A stretch of DNA of 64,000 nt from Gynuella sp. (GTDB taxonomy: Bacteria; Pseudomonadota; Gammaproteobacteria; Pseudomonadales; Natronospirillaceae). Below the pieces are notes generated by a model. The model saw nothing but the letters and a program-made list of their open reading frames with translations, did no database searches and had not been told where the DNA came from. Positions 44,879 through 54,347 of the stretch are shown here, in pieces (the stretch's first letter is position 1; every line of letters begins with the position of its first letter). The DNA lies in contig JANQHX010000045.1 of NCBI GenBank assembly GCA_028282465.1, positions 1-64,000 on the forward strand. The letters run 5' to 3'. A program made the translations under genes and the position numbers.

Positions 44879-46237
44879 TTAAATTTTATAGGCTAACCAA
44901 ACAATAATTGCGTCGTTGTTTCGATAAGCATGTAAATCTGATTCTTCTTCAGGTGCAGAATAATCTATTAATTTCACCCCGGTAAATAATGTGTCACTAA
45001 GATCCTGACTCCATTCTAATCGGGTAATAATGCCATTACTCCCAAGACCTAAGTGGCTAGGTAACGCAACTACTACGGCTGAAGCTTCTGAACGCTCGTT
45101 GAAAAAAGATCGATTAAGGCGAAGTCCTGCGCCGCTGGCCCAGTCTGACCTGTCATAGGCGGTTAACCGCTCAGCTTGTTCCAAATAATCTAGATTCCAT
45201 TCCAAGCTAATTTGGGTGTCAGAGAACCCTGAATACTCAAACCCTAGAGAACCCAACGCCTGTTCCGATTCAGGCCAGGGTGAAAGTATGGCATCACCAT
45301 CTGGTCGCTGATGTTGCCGTTCAAAGTAAGCCCACTCTGTTTTAATCAACCAAGAATTCAGTACTTGATTCGCCTGAAAACCAATTACGGCAGTTTCAGG
45401 TCTAGAGAACTCTAGACCTGTTGGCCCGAACTGATTTCCTTGCACTCGACTCAAGTAATAATCATCCAGAACCGTCTGTCCTCCAATAACTGCCAAGTCA
45501 TAGCCTTCACCGCTGTAAGCTAGCTTTAACAACCACTCATATGCTTGATCAGGCTCCTGATCTTCCAGTTCAAGATTCAAATGACGAATGCCTGCTAGCC
45601 GGTCAAATTCACTGCCTTCAACACCTTCTTCATTGACCGCCTCTGTGCCAGCTAGCCAAAGGCCTAAACTGGTACTTCCCATTTGATAGGCTGTTTCCAG
45701 CGCTAGCACTGAAACACGACTATCATCTAGATCCCTCTGACCTAGCCATCGGTTGTCTACTGGGTTATTTAGATCCAACACATTCATGGTTTCAGTTTGT
45801 CCCCAAGCGGCTTGTTGATTTCCCCCTCTCACCCAAAAACCGCCGTTAGAATATTGCACCCAGTTTTCTCTTGCTTGCCACTGAAACTCTTTATCCTCTT
45901 GCTCTTGCTGAGAATAGAAGTCTTCATCTCGAAGCTCGGTTGTGAAGTCTTGAGTAAAGCCTTGTTGAGAGTACAAACTAAAATTACGGGGTAATTGCCA
46001 GTCAACGGTAAATAAAAAATCACTTTGCAACCGGTTTACACCAGATTCCTCCCTAGAGTTTGGCAGTTCGGGAGACCTAAACCCATAACCTAAGGTTTGC
46101 TGAAATTCAAAATTTAGAAGCAAATTGTTCGAAGGTGTGGAAACAGGCTCCACCACATCCACCTCGGAAAAGAAATCATTTGCAGATGTTTGGCTCATTA
46201 CCAGAGCCAAACAAAAAGTCACAATGGGATACTTCAT
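44879..46237 (-). CDS. Outer-membrane beta-barrel protein of the RND/LolA-like operon
   Basis: 452 aa. Signal peptide (about 1-19, MKYPIVTFCLALVMSQTSA), then long stretches of alternating amphipathic strands (LLLNFEFQQTLGYGF, QSDFLFTVDWQL, WLIKTEWAYFE, LSLEWNLDYLE-type) with a final AYRNNDAIIVWLAYKI. A barrel fold of the DUF1302-like porin class is likely. It overlaps the LolA-like gene by four bases. No substrate can be given. Confidence 0.72.
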   Translation of the reverse strand: MKYPIVTFCLALVMSQTSANDFFSEVDVVEPVSTPSNNLLLNFEFQQTLGYGFRSPELPNSREESGVNRLQSDFLFTVDWQLPRNFSLYSQQGFTQDFTTELRDEDFYSQQEQEDKEFQWQARENWVQYSNGGFWVRGGNQQAAWGQTETMNVLDLNNPVDNRWLGQRDLDDSRVSVLALETAYQMGSTSLGLWLAGTEAVNEEGVEGSEFDRLAGIRHLNLELEDQEPDQAYEWLLKLAYSGEGYDLAVIGGQTVLDDYYLSRVQGNQFGPTGLEFSRPETAVIGFQANQVLNSWLIKTEWAYFERQHQRPDGDAILSPWPESEQALGSLGFEYSGFSDTQISLEWNLDYLEQAERLTAYDRSDWASGAGLRLNRSFFNERSEASAVVVALPSHLGLGSNGIITRLEWSQDLSDTLFTGVKLIDYSAPEEESDLHAYRNNDAIIVWLAYKI

Positions 46238-47052
46238 TGTGGCACACCCAATTGTATAGCTTGAGTTGAAAACAACGTGTCTTCTACGGGTGTGTTGTAA
46301 GCAATATCACTTAACAAAATAACCGAAGAATGTTCTCTCTTTCCATTCTTGGTAGTAATCATCTGCAATTTCTTAGGTGTCCAGACACCATCTATTTCCT
46401 GAATATCTCGGGCTGAGAAGTATTTAACCTTCTTTCCTTTTTTCAAATAGATTTTACCTTGAATCTGAACGAAGTTATCTTTTCTAACCCAAATTTCAGA
46501 TTTTAACGCACCAGTCTCTTCAATAGCTTTGTCATAGAATTCTTGTTTTGGTGTTGAGCTGATATGCCAGCAGTCGTAGCCATCCACTTCAACACTTTCA
46601 CTAATAAATTCATAATCGTACCAATGGATATTCACACCATTGATATCCGCAAAACTGAAGTCACTACCCATAAATGAGTTGGATTTATCAGAAGCAGCAA
46701 TACGCTTCACCTTTTTCAACGCGGGTAAGTACAACCAAGAGTCATCGTCCTTACTTTCTTGTTCATAATCAAAACTTAAATAAGCAGTGTCTTTCACATC
46801 TGCAGGTGTTAAAAAATAAGAAACACTGCGCTCTACATCACCTTGATCCACTGAATATATTTTTAATTGACGATTACGCTCCCTGCCCTTCTTATCTACC
46901 AATACCATAGTGCTGGTAGAGATAGCAGTATCACCTGTGTAGCGATTGTCTACTTTCTGCATCACCTCAAAGGCAGTCAAACTTTCAGCAGTTACCGATA
47001 CTGCTAATAATGAAGTTACAATGGTTATCAATATTTTTTTCATGTTAATCAC
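46234..47052 (-). CDS. Outer-membrane lipoprotein-sorting protein-like (LolA/LolB fold)
   Basis: 272 aa. Signal peptide (ITIVTSLLAVSVTAES) and a single LolA-like half-barrel: EVMQKVDNRYTGDTAIS, RNRQLKIYSVDQGDVERSVSYFLTP, SWLYLPALKKVKRIAASDKSNSFM, FADINGVNIHWYDYEF. Overlaps both neighbours by four bases, forming a single RND-LolA-OMP transcript. In such operons it presumably passes a lipid-like substrate across the periplasm (inference). Confidence 0.83.
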   Translation of the reverse strand: MINMKKILITIVTSLLAVSVTAESLTAFEVMQKVDNRYTGDTAISTSTMVLVDKKGRERNRQLKIYSVDQGDVERSVSYFLTPADVKDTAYLSFDYEQESKDDDSWLYLPALKKVKRIAASDKSNSFMGSDFSFADINGVNIHWYDYEFISESVEVDGYDCWHISSTPKQEFYDKAIEETGALKSEIWVRKDNFVQIQGKIYLKKGKKVKYFSARDIQEIDGVWTPKKLQMITTKNGKREHSSVILLSDIAYNTPVEDTLFSTQAIQLGVPQ

Positions 47053-49391
47053 CCTGCGTTCAATGCTGAAGAATTTGTTTCAATGTTTTCGGATTTTTTC
47101 TTACCATCCAAAATATGTAATATCGCCGGAAGGAAAACCAAATCACCAATTAATGCCAGCCCTAAAATGGTAGCCGCAAACAAACCTGTATAGATGTAAG
47201 GAATGAAGGAACCAAACAACATGACACTAAACCCGGTTACTAATACGACCGAGGTAAATACAACGGCTCGGCCAGCTTCTGACATGGCTCTATAAATTGA
47301 ATCGTAAGTATTTAAACCTAGTTTTTTAGCAAATAAATAACGATTCACTACGTGAATAGCGTCATCCACTGCAATGCCCATTGTCATTGCTCCCACGATC
47401 ATGGTGCCTAGGTTTAGAGGGACTCCAGTAATGGCTAAAATAGCTCCAGTTAAAAGCACTGGCACCACACTTGGAACCAACGCAACTAATCCGTACTTCA
47501 ATGAGCGGAACAAAATAATAAAACTGATACCAATTACCGTTAATGCTAGAAGAAATGATTGAATCATACCTTCATTAATATATTCGTCCTGAACATGGTA
47601 CATCACCATATTGCCAGTCAACTCTACTGTTAAATCAGGAAAATGTTTTAATAATTGAGACTCTACTCTGTGTAAAAACACACTGGTTTCTGTTGCCGGC
47701 ATATTTAAAACAGGCACTGATATTCTTAAATATTGGTTGTCAAAATCACGCAAGTCAGAAAGGTCTTCATCTGGCCCAGTGTTTTCATACAAAAATAAAT
47801 ATTGTGCTACTTCATTAGAGGTTTCTGGGATGACTCGATAATCTGGGTTTTCTTCGTTTACCGACTCACTGATTTCTTTAACAAAATCGACTAAAGAGTT
47901 TGCATTACCGGCCTCAGGTTGTGCTTCCATCCAAGCTTGAAGTTCTTCAACTCGTTTTAGAAATTGAGGATTTTTGACACCGTCCTCTTCACCTGAATCC
48001 ACTATCATTTCAACAATGTTGATACCGCCATAATGTTGGTCAAAGTAATTTAGATCTTTACGAACCTGATTCTCTTCTTTGAAATAAGTGATGAAGTTGG
48101 AATCTACAGATATCCCTGGAATCACATACAAACCGCCGAGCAACAGCATTAACCCAATGCTCGCAAGAGTGACTCTAAATTTTTTGGTCCAGGCTGGAAT
48201 TAACTTGGTAAACTTTGTGATTAGTCCATTTTCCACCGTGTTTTTAGTACGCTGACTAAACCAGGGCACAAAGCTTAAAACGGCAGGCAATAGTGTTAAC
48301 GCCAGTAAGAATAACACCATGGCACCAATTGCACCCAAATAAGCGAACTGCTGCACTGGTACCAGTTTAGTAACAGACAAAGCAATAAAACCAGCTGCGG
48401 TTGTAAAAGCGGTGAAGAAAGCAGGTAGCCATAGGTGAGTGATTGCTGAATGCGCGGCGTCTTTCGGGTTTTGACCTGATGAGCGGAAATGATAAAACTC
48501 CACCAAGACATGCACAGAGACACCAACACCGATAATAATAAGCGTAGGCACTAGTGCACTTTCCACAACAGAATGAGGCCAAACCATTAAACCTTGAATA
48601 CCCGTGGTTAAAATAATTCCAGTACCAATCACAACCCAAGGCAATAACATGGCACTAATGGAACGGAAGCTGATGTATAGAATGACGATCATAAGCAGGG
48701 CCATAGCAGGGTTTAATACCGAGCTATCGCTCTGAGTAACTGTTTCAAATTCGTGACTAAAAACAGGTTGACCGGAAAAGTGAAATTCTAAATTCGAGTT
48801 TTGAAACTGAGGTTGGCTAATAAAGTCATAAGTCCGATTTACCAGCTCAACTTTATGTTCGGCGGTATCGCTTTTGTACTCGACTCGACCTACCACACGA
48901 GTATGTTTTAAATCTTCAGTAATTAGTGTACCTAGGGCTAGCGGCTCATTTACGATAATGGACCTAGCTTGCTCCTGAGCAAACTCATCATCAAATTCTT
49001 CGATTAAGTAATCTGTCGCTAGCAGACCGTCATCATCATGTGTGTATTGATATCGAGTCAATGAGCGAACCTGTGTGACCATTTCTTGCTCTTCAAGAAA
49101 TACGGTAATTTCTTCAATAAGATCCAGTGTCTCAGCCTGAAATAAATCTTGATTGTCACCACTTGCGACCACGCCAATGCTTAAATACTCATTGTCGCCA
49201 AACAGTTCTAGCATGTTCTGAAATGCCAGATAGTTAGGATCGTCCTTCAGGAAAAACCGTTCGTTAGAACTGTCGAAATATAAATTTTTCATGGGCACAA
49301 AAGACAGCCCTGTTAGCACCAATGCCATTAATATGACTAGCCACCGAAACCTCAGCACCCCGTCTGCCCAGCCCCTAATAAAACCCGTCAT
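47049..49391 (-). CDS. RND/MMPL-family transporter
   Basis: 780 aa, about twelve membrane segments in two halves, each with a periplasmic loop. Sterol-sensing/MMPL-type sequences GVGVSVHVLVEFYHF and TMGIAVDDAIHVVNRYLF are present in the two halves. The start ATG 49391 is chosen; GAGGAG sits nine bases before it and TTG 49397 is too close. First gene of the RND-LolA-OMP(-TetR) operon. Such proteins move lipids, hopanoids or hydrophobic toxins; the substrate is unknown. Confidence 0.9.
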   Translation of the reverse strand: MTGFIRGWADGVLRFRWLVILMALVLTGLSFVPMKNLYFDSSNERFFLKDDPNYLAFQNMLELFGDNEYLSIGVVASGDNQDLFQAETLDLIEEITVFLEEQEMVTQVRSLTRYQYTHDDDGLLATDYLIEEFDDEFAQEQARSIIVNEPLALGTLITEDLKHTRVVGRVEYKSDTAEHKVELVNRTYDFISQPQFQNSNLEFHFSGQPVFSHEFETVTQSDSSVLNPAMALLMIVILYISFRSISAMLLPWVVIGTGIILTTGIQGLMVWPHSVVESALVPTLIIIGVGVSVHVLVEFYHFRSSGQNPKDAAHSAITHLWLPAFFTAFTTAAGFIALSVTKLVPVQQFAYLGAIGAMVLFLLALTLLPAVLSFVPWFSQRTKNTVENGLITKFTKLIPAWTKKFRVTLASIGLMLLLGGLYVIPGISVDSNFITYFKEENQVRKDLNYFDQHYGGINIVEMIVDSGEEDGVKNPQFLKRVEELQAWMEAQPEAGNANSLVDFVKEISESVNEENPDYRVIPETSNEVAQYLFLYENTGPDEDLSDLRDFDNQYLRISVPVLNMPATETSVFLHRVESQLLKHFPDLTVELTGNMVMYHVQDEYINEGMIQSFLLALTVIGISFIILFRSLKYGLVALVPSVVPVLLTGAILAITGVPLNLGTMIVGAMTMGIAVDDAIHVVNRYLFAKKLGLNTYDSIYRAMSEAGRAVVFTSVVLVTGFSVMLFGSFIPYIYTGLFAATILGLALIGDLVFLPAILHILDGKKKSENIETNSSALNAG

Positions 49392-49510
49392 GTCCAAAAT
49401 CTCCTCAATCCATTCATTAAGCTATCGCAGCTCAAGCCTCTAGACGCCAAGAGTCTTTCACTCACTGTTTCAGTCTGAGGTATCAACATGGCTCTACACT
49501 CAGCCACATG

Positions 49511-49557
49511 TTTACACTGCTTATATTTATATTTACACCGTTTATTTACACTGTAAA
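49511..49557. promoter_or_regulatory. Three TTTACAC boxes, the last one palindromic: candidate TetR operators
   Basis: TTTACAC occurs at 49511-49517, 49532-49538 and 49545-49551; the last extends into TTTACACTGTAAA (49545-49557), a perfect palindrome. They lie about 120-180 bases upstream of the RND start, where a repressor of this operon should bind. Confidence 0.5.
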
Positions 49558-49768
49558 GTTAACAAAGTTAATTTTTTCGACTTAGTTCGGTGGAGTCATG
49601 AAAAAATCAGTATAAGTTACTGATAAATAAGGACTTACATAGAATGTAAAGATTTTTAACGAAAGAGAAATGAATCAGAAAACCCTCATTTAGATGGAGT
49701 ATTCGACATGTCTATGTCTATTCCTTCTGCGCATTATTTATACAGATAATTGAGATCAATTTAAGAGC

Positions 49769-50014
49769 ATGATTGATTTAGAAAGCAAGTTGCCTCCCAA
49801 AAGTCCAATGCAAGATAGGACTTTGACGATTGAAGTGACGCGGTACCGACTCAGTAAAGCTTTGAAACTTAGTGAACAATGAAATTCAGTTGATGACCAA
49901 AATAGTGAACGTGGATTTATTCATTCTAGAGGTTATTTAAAAGCTATTGAACAACAGAAATAGAAAGAAGACGAAGTACGAAATCTTCAAATGACATGGT
50001 GTCGATATAATTAA
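49769..50014 (+). pseudogene. Possible decayed small ORF
   Basis: From ATG 49769 (AAGAG upstream) the frame reads 37 codons to TGA, 26 more to TAG and 16 more to TAA, all in one frame with ordinary composition. I do not recognise the product (ESKLPPKSPMQD..., KALKLSEQ). It may be chance; no homologue is inferred. Confidence 0.25.
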
Positions 50015-50293
50015 TTTTATAAATCAATAATTCCAAATATTTTTATTTTGTGATCTATTTTTGTCACAAAACCAAACCAACTAATTAAAGAAAACCTGAA
50101 ATTGATTATGCATATTTTTAATTTTTTTCAGACTATTTAATTATTTTGTTAATTGCTTCCTCACTAAATAGCAAATCACTCACAAGGATAAAAAAATCAG
50201 TAGTTCCCCCCTTTTTCCGACACCTTTTTGCTCTATGGTTTTCCACGGCCGTTAAGCCGCATAACAACTTCCATTTTTTGAAAGGACTGACCA

Positions 50294-51718
50294 ATGAAGC
50301 CTCTTCATCTTTTGTTACCGTCTCTACTTTTTTTTGCTGGCACTGCAGTAAATGCAGACCCAGAATTATCTTCAGTTGAATTAGCTGAACTTCCAGTGCC
50401 AGGATCTTCAATAGTCATAGGCAAAGATAAGCGCGCGTACTTTAAGGAAAAATACGCTGAATACAAAAAGAAAAACTGGATAGAGTTAGAAGCAGAGCAT
50501 AAAAGTTTTGTAGAAAGTCGTTTAGAAAAAATGACAAACAAAACATCGAAGAAAGCAAAAAATCTTCAAAAACTTCTTAAACGCAGCCACTCAGTATTAG
50601 TTGAACAAGAGCCATCCAATCCGCCCGTACCCGGTGGTGTTGGTTATGGGGTATTTTGGGATAACAACTCTTTATTCTGGAACGGTAAAACCTGTGTTTA
50701 TCACGATTACATCGTACCCAAAACACCTGGCGGTGACGTAACGACGTGGTTATATAATACCTCTACAAATCGAGCAAACTTGGGCGTTGAAGCGTTCATG
50801 AGTTATTACGCCCAAAACGATGTTAAGTTCAAAGTATTTGAATGGGCTCTGTCAGGTGTTGATCCATGGCAGCTGGAAATTCCTTACTCTGATTTGGGCG
50901 ACTACTTAATTAATCGTGAAAATGCTGATGGCGTTGTGCGTCAACAGATTCAGGTAGTTAACTGTACATCAGGAGCCACAACTAACTGGAAAAATGAGGT
51001 ATGGCTGCGAAATCAACAAGAAAGTGCGTGGGATTACGTATACAGCTACGACTACACCACAGCCAATGCAGCAGAAAATACTTATCAAGCTGGCGAACAC
51101 TATGGTTCCTGGGGACCCATATTTGAAACATTCCAGGATCATGAAGGTAGCAATAAAGTGATTGGTGTAACAGGTACCTGGTTGCTACAGGACGGTAATT
51201 GGCAATACCCAACCTCAGCAAATTCTAACATTCGAATTGATGATGCAGACTTAAACCCGCCTGTTTTTCAGGTAGACAATGCACGATGGGGTGTGGGCTC
51301 TACAGCGGGTGAGTTCTCTAATTCTTATATTGATGCTAGCGAAATTGTTGCTGGCCCTGGGTCGGTAAATGGTACCAGTGTTTCTGCTGACGCCAGTGAC
51401 GCCTCAGACTGGATTTTGTGGGGTGGCAGTCTGAATTTCGGAAATGTACCAGCAGCGGGTGACTATGTTATACAGTTTGATTTATCAACGGCAACCACGG
51501 GTTCAGATAACATAGCCATGCTAGGTTTATATAACCGTACCACTAACAGCTATACATTCTTTAAGTGGATTAGTTTGTCTGAGTTTAATGCAATCAATAC
51601 AGAGCAACCTTTCCGATATGAAGTCACATTAGACGGTTCCGAAAATTTGGTTCCAGGTGTTTATTTTGTTAATAACGGTCAGTTGACTGTTGAACGAGTT
51701 ACTATTGCAGAAAACTAA
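50294..51718 (+). CDS. Secreted protein of unknown function with C-terminal beta-sandwich
   Basis: 474 aa. Signal peptide (about 1-21: MKPLHLLLPSLLFFAGTAVNA). A charged helical spacer (about 45-100, KEKYAEYKKKN, KKAKNLQKLLKRS) leads to a Trp/Tyr-rich middle (WDNNSLFWNGKTCVYHDYIVP, WALSGVDPWQLEIPYSDL) with few cysteines (CVYHD, VVNCTSG) and a C-terminal region (about 325-474: IRIDDADLNPP... DYVIQFDLSTATTG... RVTIAEN) that looks like an Ig-like or carbohydrate-binding beta-sandwich. AAAGGA precedes the ATG. I cannot name the family. Confidence 0.75.
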   Translation: MKPLHLLLPSLLFFAGTAVNADPELSSVELAELPVPGSSIVIGKDKRAYFKEKYAEYKKKNWIELEAEHKSFVESRLEKMTNKTSKKAKNLQKLLKRSHSVLVEQEPSNPPVPGGVGYGVFWDNNSLFWNGKTCVYHDYIVPKTPGGDVTTWLYNTSTNRANLGVEAFMSYYAQNDVKFKVFEWALSGVDPWQLEIPYSDLGDYLINRENADGVVRQQIQVVNCTSGATTNWKNEVWLRNQQESAWDYVYSYDYTTANAAENTYQAGEHYGSWGPIFETFQDHEGSNKVIGVTGTWLLQDGNWQYPTSANSNIRIDDADLNPPVFQVDNARWGVGSTAGEFSNSYIDASEIVAGPGSVNGTSVSADASDASDWILWGGSLNFGNVPAAGDYVIQFDLSTATTGSDNIAMLGLYNRTTNSYTFFKWISLSEFNAINTEQPFRYEVTLDGSENLVPGVYFVNNGQLTVERVTIAEN

Positions 51719-51796
51719 ATGTTCGATTAAACGTTGAACTAGCCACAACTGTTGTTGTATGAATGTTGCATCGTTGTTGTAATGCAATCGAACTAT

Positions 51797-51828
51797 AAAG
51801 CGGCCTTCAAGTGGAGGCCGCTTTTTTT
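51797..51828 (+). terminator. Terminator after the secreted-protein gene
   Basis: Stem AAAGCGGCCT / AGGCCGCTTT with an eight-base loop, followed by TTTT. Confidence 0.85.
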
Positions 51829-51832
51829 AGTT

Positions 51833-52321
51833 TTATAAAAACTTATCACGATTGTCACCGATATAAGACGACAATTTGGGAAACCCTTTTTTTCCGTTTC
51901 TCTTCATCATGAACTTTAACAAAGGCAAAATAATCGGATTTGCTTCAATATAAACTGACCAGGTTAACTCACAGCCATTTTGTGTAGGAGTTAGTGTATA
52001 AGACTCAATAAACCCTCGTATGGGTAACGAACTCCTATTGAAAAAGAATGTCAGCTCCTTATTCTTTTCCCAACCGATAAAAATTTCTTCTAAGGTATCG
52101 TTTTCTATTTTAACTGTGCGGGTGGTACCTTCGCCAAACGGTTTGGGGGATGTCCATATAACCTCTGTGATCGGAAGCCATTTCGTCCATGTTTCACCAT
52201 CAGTCAGAGCATTCCATACCAATTGCTCTGAAAAAGGAAATGGGTAGGTCATCTGGAACGCCCCAGGTAAAAGAAGGTGCTCTTTGGTCAGGGTTTTGTG
52301 CTGGCTAATTTTCTTGGGCAT
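51833..52321 (-). CDS. SRPBCC (START/polyketide-cyclase-like) protein
   Basis: 162 aa. SRPBCC fold signature: FSEQLVWNALTDGETWTKWLP, FGEGTTRTVKIEN, and SYTLTPTQNGCELTWSVYIEANP. The start is ATG 52321 (AGGA upstream). Lipid- or hydrophobic-ligand binding is typical. It is a single gene, convergent with the secreted-protein gene. Confidence 0.82.
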   Translation of the reverse strand: MPKKISQHKTLTKEHLLLPGAFQMTYPFPFSEQLVWNALTDGETWTKWLPITEVIWTSPKPFGEGTTRTVKIENDTLEEIFIGWEKNKELTFFFNRSSLPIRGFIESYTLTPTQNGCELTWSVYIEANPIILPLLKFMMKRNGKKGFPKLSSYIGDNRDKFL

Positions 52322-52401
52322 TATCAAAATCCTTCGTTAATACCATTTAAGTTCGTACCACTTAGGTTGAAAGAATGGTGTATTCACCATAAACAGAAGC
52401 G

Positions 52402-52435
52402 ATTGAAAGCCCGATGATTTGACTAGGCTTTCAAT
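52402..52435 (-). terminator. Hairpin after the SDR at 52480
   Basis: Perfect ten-base-pair stem ATTGAAAGCC / GGCTTTCAAT with a 14-base loop. No clear T run, so only a moderate terminator. Confidence 0.5.
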
Positions 52436-52479
52436 GACCGCTCATTTCTTGATTCAACATACTTCTATTTTGGTTACTA

Positions 52480-53328
52480 TCACTTGCCAGTTTTAACGAA
52501 CTTCTTATATCGAGACTGGCAGACATTAGCCAACATTTTACCCACCGCTTTGGCACCTAATATTGATTGTATGATTGGAAGCATGACTGCGTCTGAAGTG
52601 GTGTTATAGATACGCTTAGGCTTTTTAGATTCAGCAGCTTTTACCATGCATTTCACTGTAGACTCAGGGCCTGGGCAAGTCTTGTATGTATCTGTCATGA
52701 ACAAAACAAAGCCAGTCTGATCATTCGCAATCTCTTTCGTTGGGGTCGCTAGATTTTCTTCCGCCAACGCCACATCATCAAACTCAGTTTTAACTGCCCC
52801 TGGTCTAATAGAAACCAAGTCGATGTTAAAATCTTTAAGCTCAGCAGCCAGCGCATTGGTCATGGCTTTCAATGCATGCTTGGTTGAGGCATACCAACCC
52901 ATATAACCAGAAGAAACATTGGATACGATAGATTCTGTAATGATAATTCGACCACTGTTTTGCTTGATCATGTATGGGGTAACAGCCCTAACTGTTCGAT
53001 GAGTGCCATGCACATTGACATCGTACATAGCTTTCACCATGTCGACCTCGGTATCAAATACAGAGCCATAGATACCATAGCCAGCATTGGCGTAGAGAAT
53101 GTCAATTCGACCGTGTTTGGCGATGATTTCAGAAACCCCCTCTGTTACAGACTGGTCACTGGTGACATCCATCTTAAGGACATGGCCCCCGGCCTTTTTT
53201 ATGTCCTCCATCTTCTCCACACGTCTCGCTGCACCATAGACAACATAGCCCTTTTTAAGCAATTCCAAGGCAGTATCTTTACCGAATCCGCTTGATGCCC
53301 CTGTTATCAATACAACTTTCTTAGTCAT
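52480..53328 (-). CDS. Short-chain dehydrogenase/reductase (divergent from a TetR regulator)
   Basis: 282 aa. TGASSGFGKD cofactor motif; the usual NNAG is YANAGYG; catalytic Ser in SIVSNVSSG and YASTKHALK (Tyr-x3-Lys). ATG 53328 has AGAGG upstream; the ATG at 53343 is rejected. The C-terminal part (IYNTTSDAVMLPIIQS) resembles the SDR at 33974, with which it is paralogous. Likely controlled by the divergent TetR protein. Confidence 0.88.
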   Translation of the reverse strand: MTKKVVLITGASSGFGKDTALELLKKGYVVYGAARRVEKMEDIKKAGGHVLKMDVTSDQSVTEGVSEIIAKHGRIDILYANAGYGIYGSVFDTEVDMVKAMYDVNVHGTHRTVRAVTPYMIKQNSGRIIITESIVSNVSSGYMGWYASTKHALKAMTNALAAELKDFNIDLVSIRPGAVKTEFDDVALAEENLATPTKEIANDQTGFVLFMTDTYKTCPGPESTVKCMVKAAESKKPKRIYNTTSDAVMLPIIQSILGAKAVGKMLANVCQSRYKKFVKTGK

Positions 53329-53340
53329 GTTCTTTCCTCT

Positions 53341-53385
53341 CATTTACTTAACACTAATTTATTTAAATTTCATTTACTAAACACT
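53341..53385. repeat. Direct repeat CATTTACTWAACACT in the SDR leader
   Basis: CATTTACTTAACACT (53341-53355) and CATTTACTAAACACT (53371-53385) differ by one base and lie 30 bases apart, just upstream of the SDR start. They may be a regulator's half-sites. Confidence 0.45.
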
Positions 53386-53427
53386 CGGATTGCTTTTGAA
53401 TATTTAGTTTTACACCATGAATTTTAA

Positions 53428-53452
53428 ATGTAATTTAGACCTTAAATTACAT
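53428..53452. promoter_or_regulatory. 25-bp palindrome between the SDR and TetR genes: candidate operator
   Basis: Ten-base arms ATGTAATTTA / TAAATTACAT flank GACCT. It sits in the divergent gap (about 100 bases from the SDR start, 79 from the TetR start), the position of a self- and target-regulating TetR operator. Confidence 0.6.
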
Positions 53453-53530
53453 CTAGTCAAGCAATAAAATTTATTATTTACACAGCGTACTTTATTTGTC
53501 ATACTCAGTGTAAGAGTTAGGAAGGGTTTT

Positions 53531-54181
53531 ATGACATTTCAGAGAGCACGTTCGCAGGAACAAATCGAACAACGACGTGAAGACATCATCCGGGCAACGG
53601 TGGATCTTTATGAAGAAATTGGGCTTGAGAAGCTGAATTTTAGCGTTATATCAAAAAAGACAGGGCTAACTAGGCCAACCATCTACAACTACTTCAACAC
53701 TAAAGAAGAGATCTTGATGCAGGTAATTGTTCAGGATTTCAGAAGCTGGACAGAAGAGTTAATTGGTCAATTTAAGCTAAATAAAATTTACGAGATTGAG
53801 GAAATTGCCGACATCTGGGTTGCCAGCATAGCTAACTACCCAAGATTCATGGAGCTTTATTCAATATTGTTCACCATTCTTGAGCGTAATTGTTCCATTG
53901 AGATCTTGGCTCAGTTCAAACGCGACCTTCTTGCGCAACATTCACCACTATTGAATTTAATGACTCAACTGATTCCAGAAGCAGAGACGGAAGACATTAA
54001 CGGGTTTCTATTACTGCAACTTACTGGCGCTATGGGTCTTTTTCCCATGTCTTTTGCCAGTGAAGACCAACTTCAGGCTATAAAGCTGTCTGAAACCGGG
54101 TACCAAATACCAGACTTCAAGAAGTTTTACCGACTTACGATTTACCAATTGCTCTTCTGTTTAAAGAATAAAATCAGCTGA
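53531..54181 (+). CDS. TetR-family transcriptional regulator
   Basis: 216 aa. N-terminal TetR helix-turn-helix (LNFSVISKKTGLTRPTIYNYFNTKEEILMQVI) and a helical C-terminal ligand domain (TetR_C-type, ILERNCSIEILAQF). Divergent from the SDR gene with the palindrome between them. Effector unknown. Confidence 0.9.
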   Translation: MTFQRARSQEQIEQRREDIIRATVDLYEEIGLEKLNFSVISKKTGLTRPTIYNYFNTKEEILMQVIVQDFRSWTEELIGQFKLNKIYEIEEIADIWVASIANYPRFMELYSILFTILERNCSIEILAQFKRDLLAQHSPLLNLMTQLIPEAETEDINGFLLLQLTGAMGLFPMSFASEDQLQAIKLSETGYQIPDFKKFYRLTIYQLLFCLKNKIS

Positions 54182-54347
54182 CCTTTGTTTGTATAGTCGC
54201 AAGCGATTTCAGTTGTTGAAAATGTTATCTCTGAAAGGTCCAGCGAAAGTTAATTTGAAATCATCCGCAGACAAGATTAGTAAACCAAAACAATGGTGCA
54301 TTGGCTTACCTATTCTCAAGGTTTTATCTAGAAGAGTTAAGAGAACA

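Larger units (their letters stand above)
49392..50293. other. 900-base intergenic region
   Basis: Between the RND operon (minus) and a secreted-protein gene (plus). It holds the TTTACAC boxes, the possible decayed ORF (49769-50014) and the inverted repeat TTTTGTGA (50046-50053) / TCACAAAA (50064-50071), a possible regulatory site before the secreted-protein gene; its ten-base spacing is too long for a CRP site. I see nothing else. Confidence 0.5.

Noticed and set aside
50046-50071. TTTTGTGA/TCACAAAA as a CRP site
   Set aside because: The gap is ten bases; CRP half-sites TGTGA/TCACA need six.
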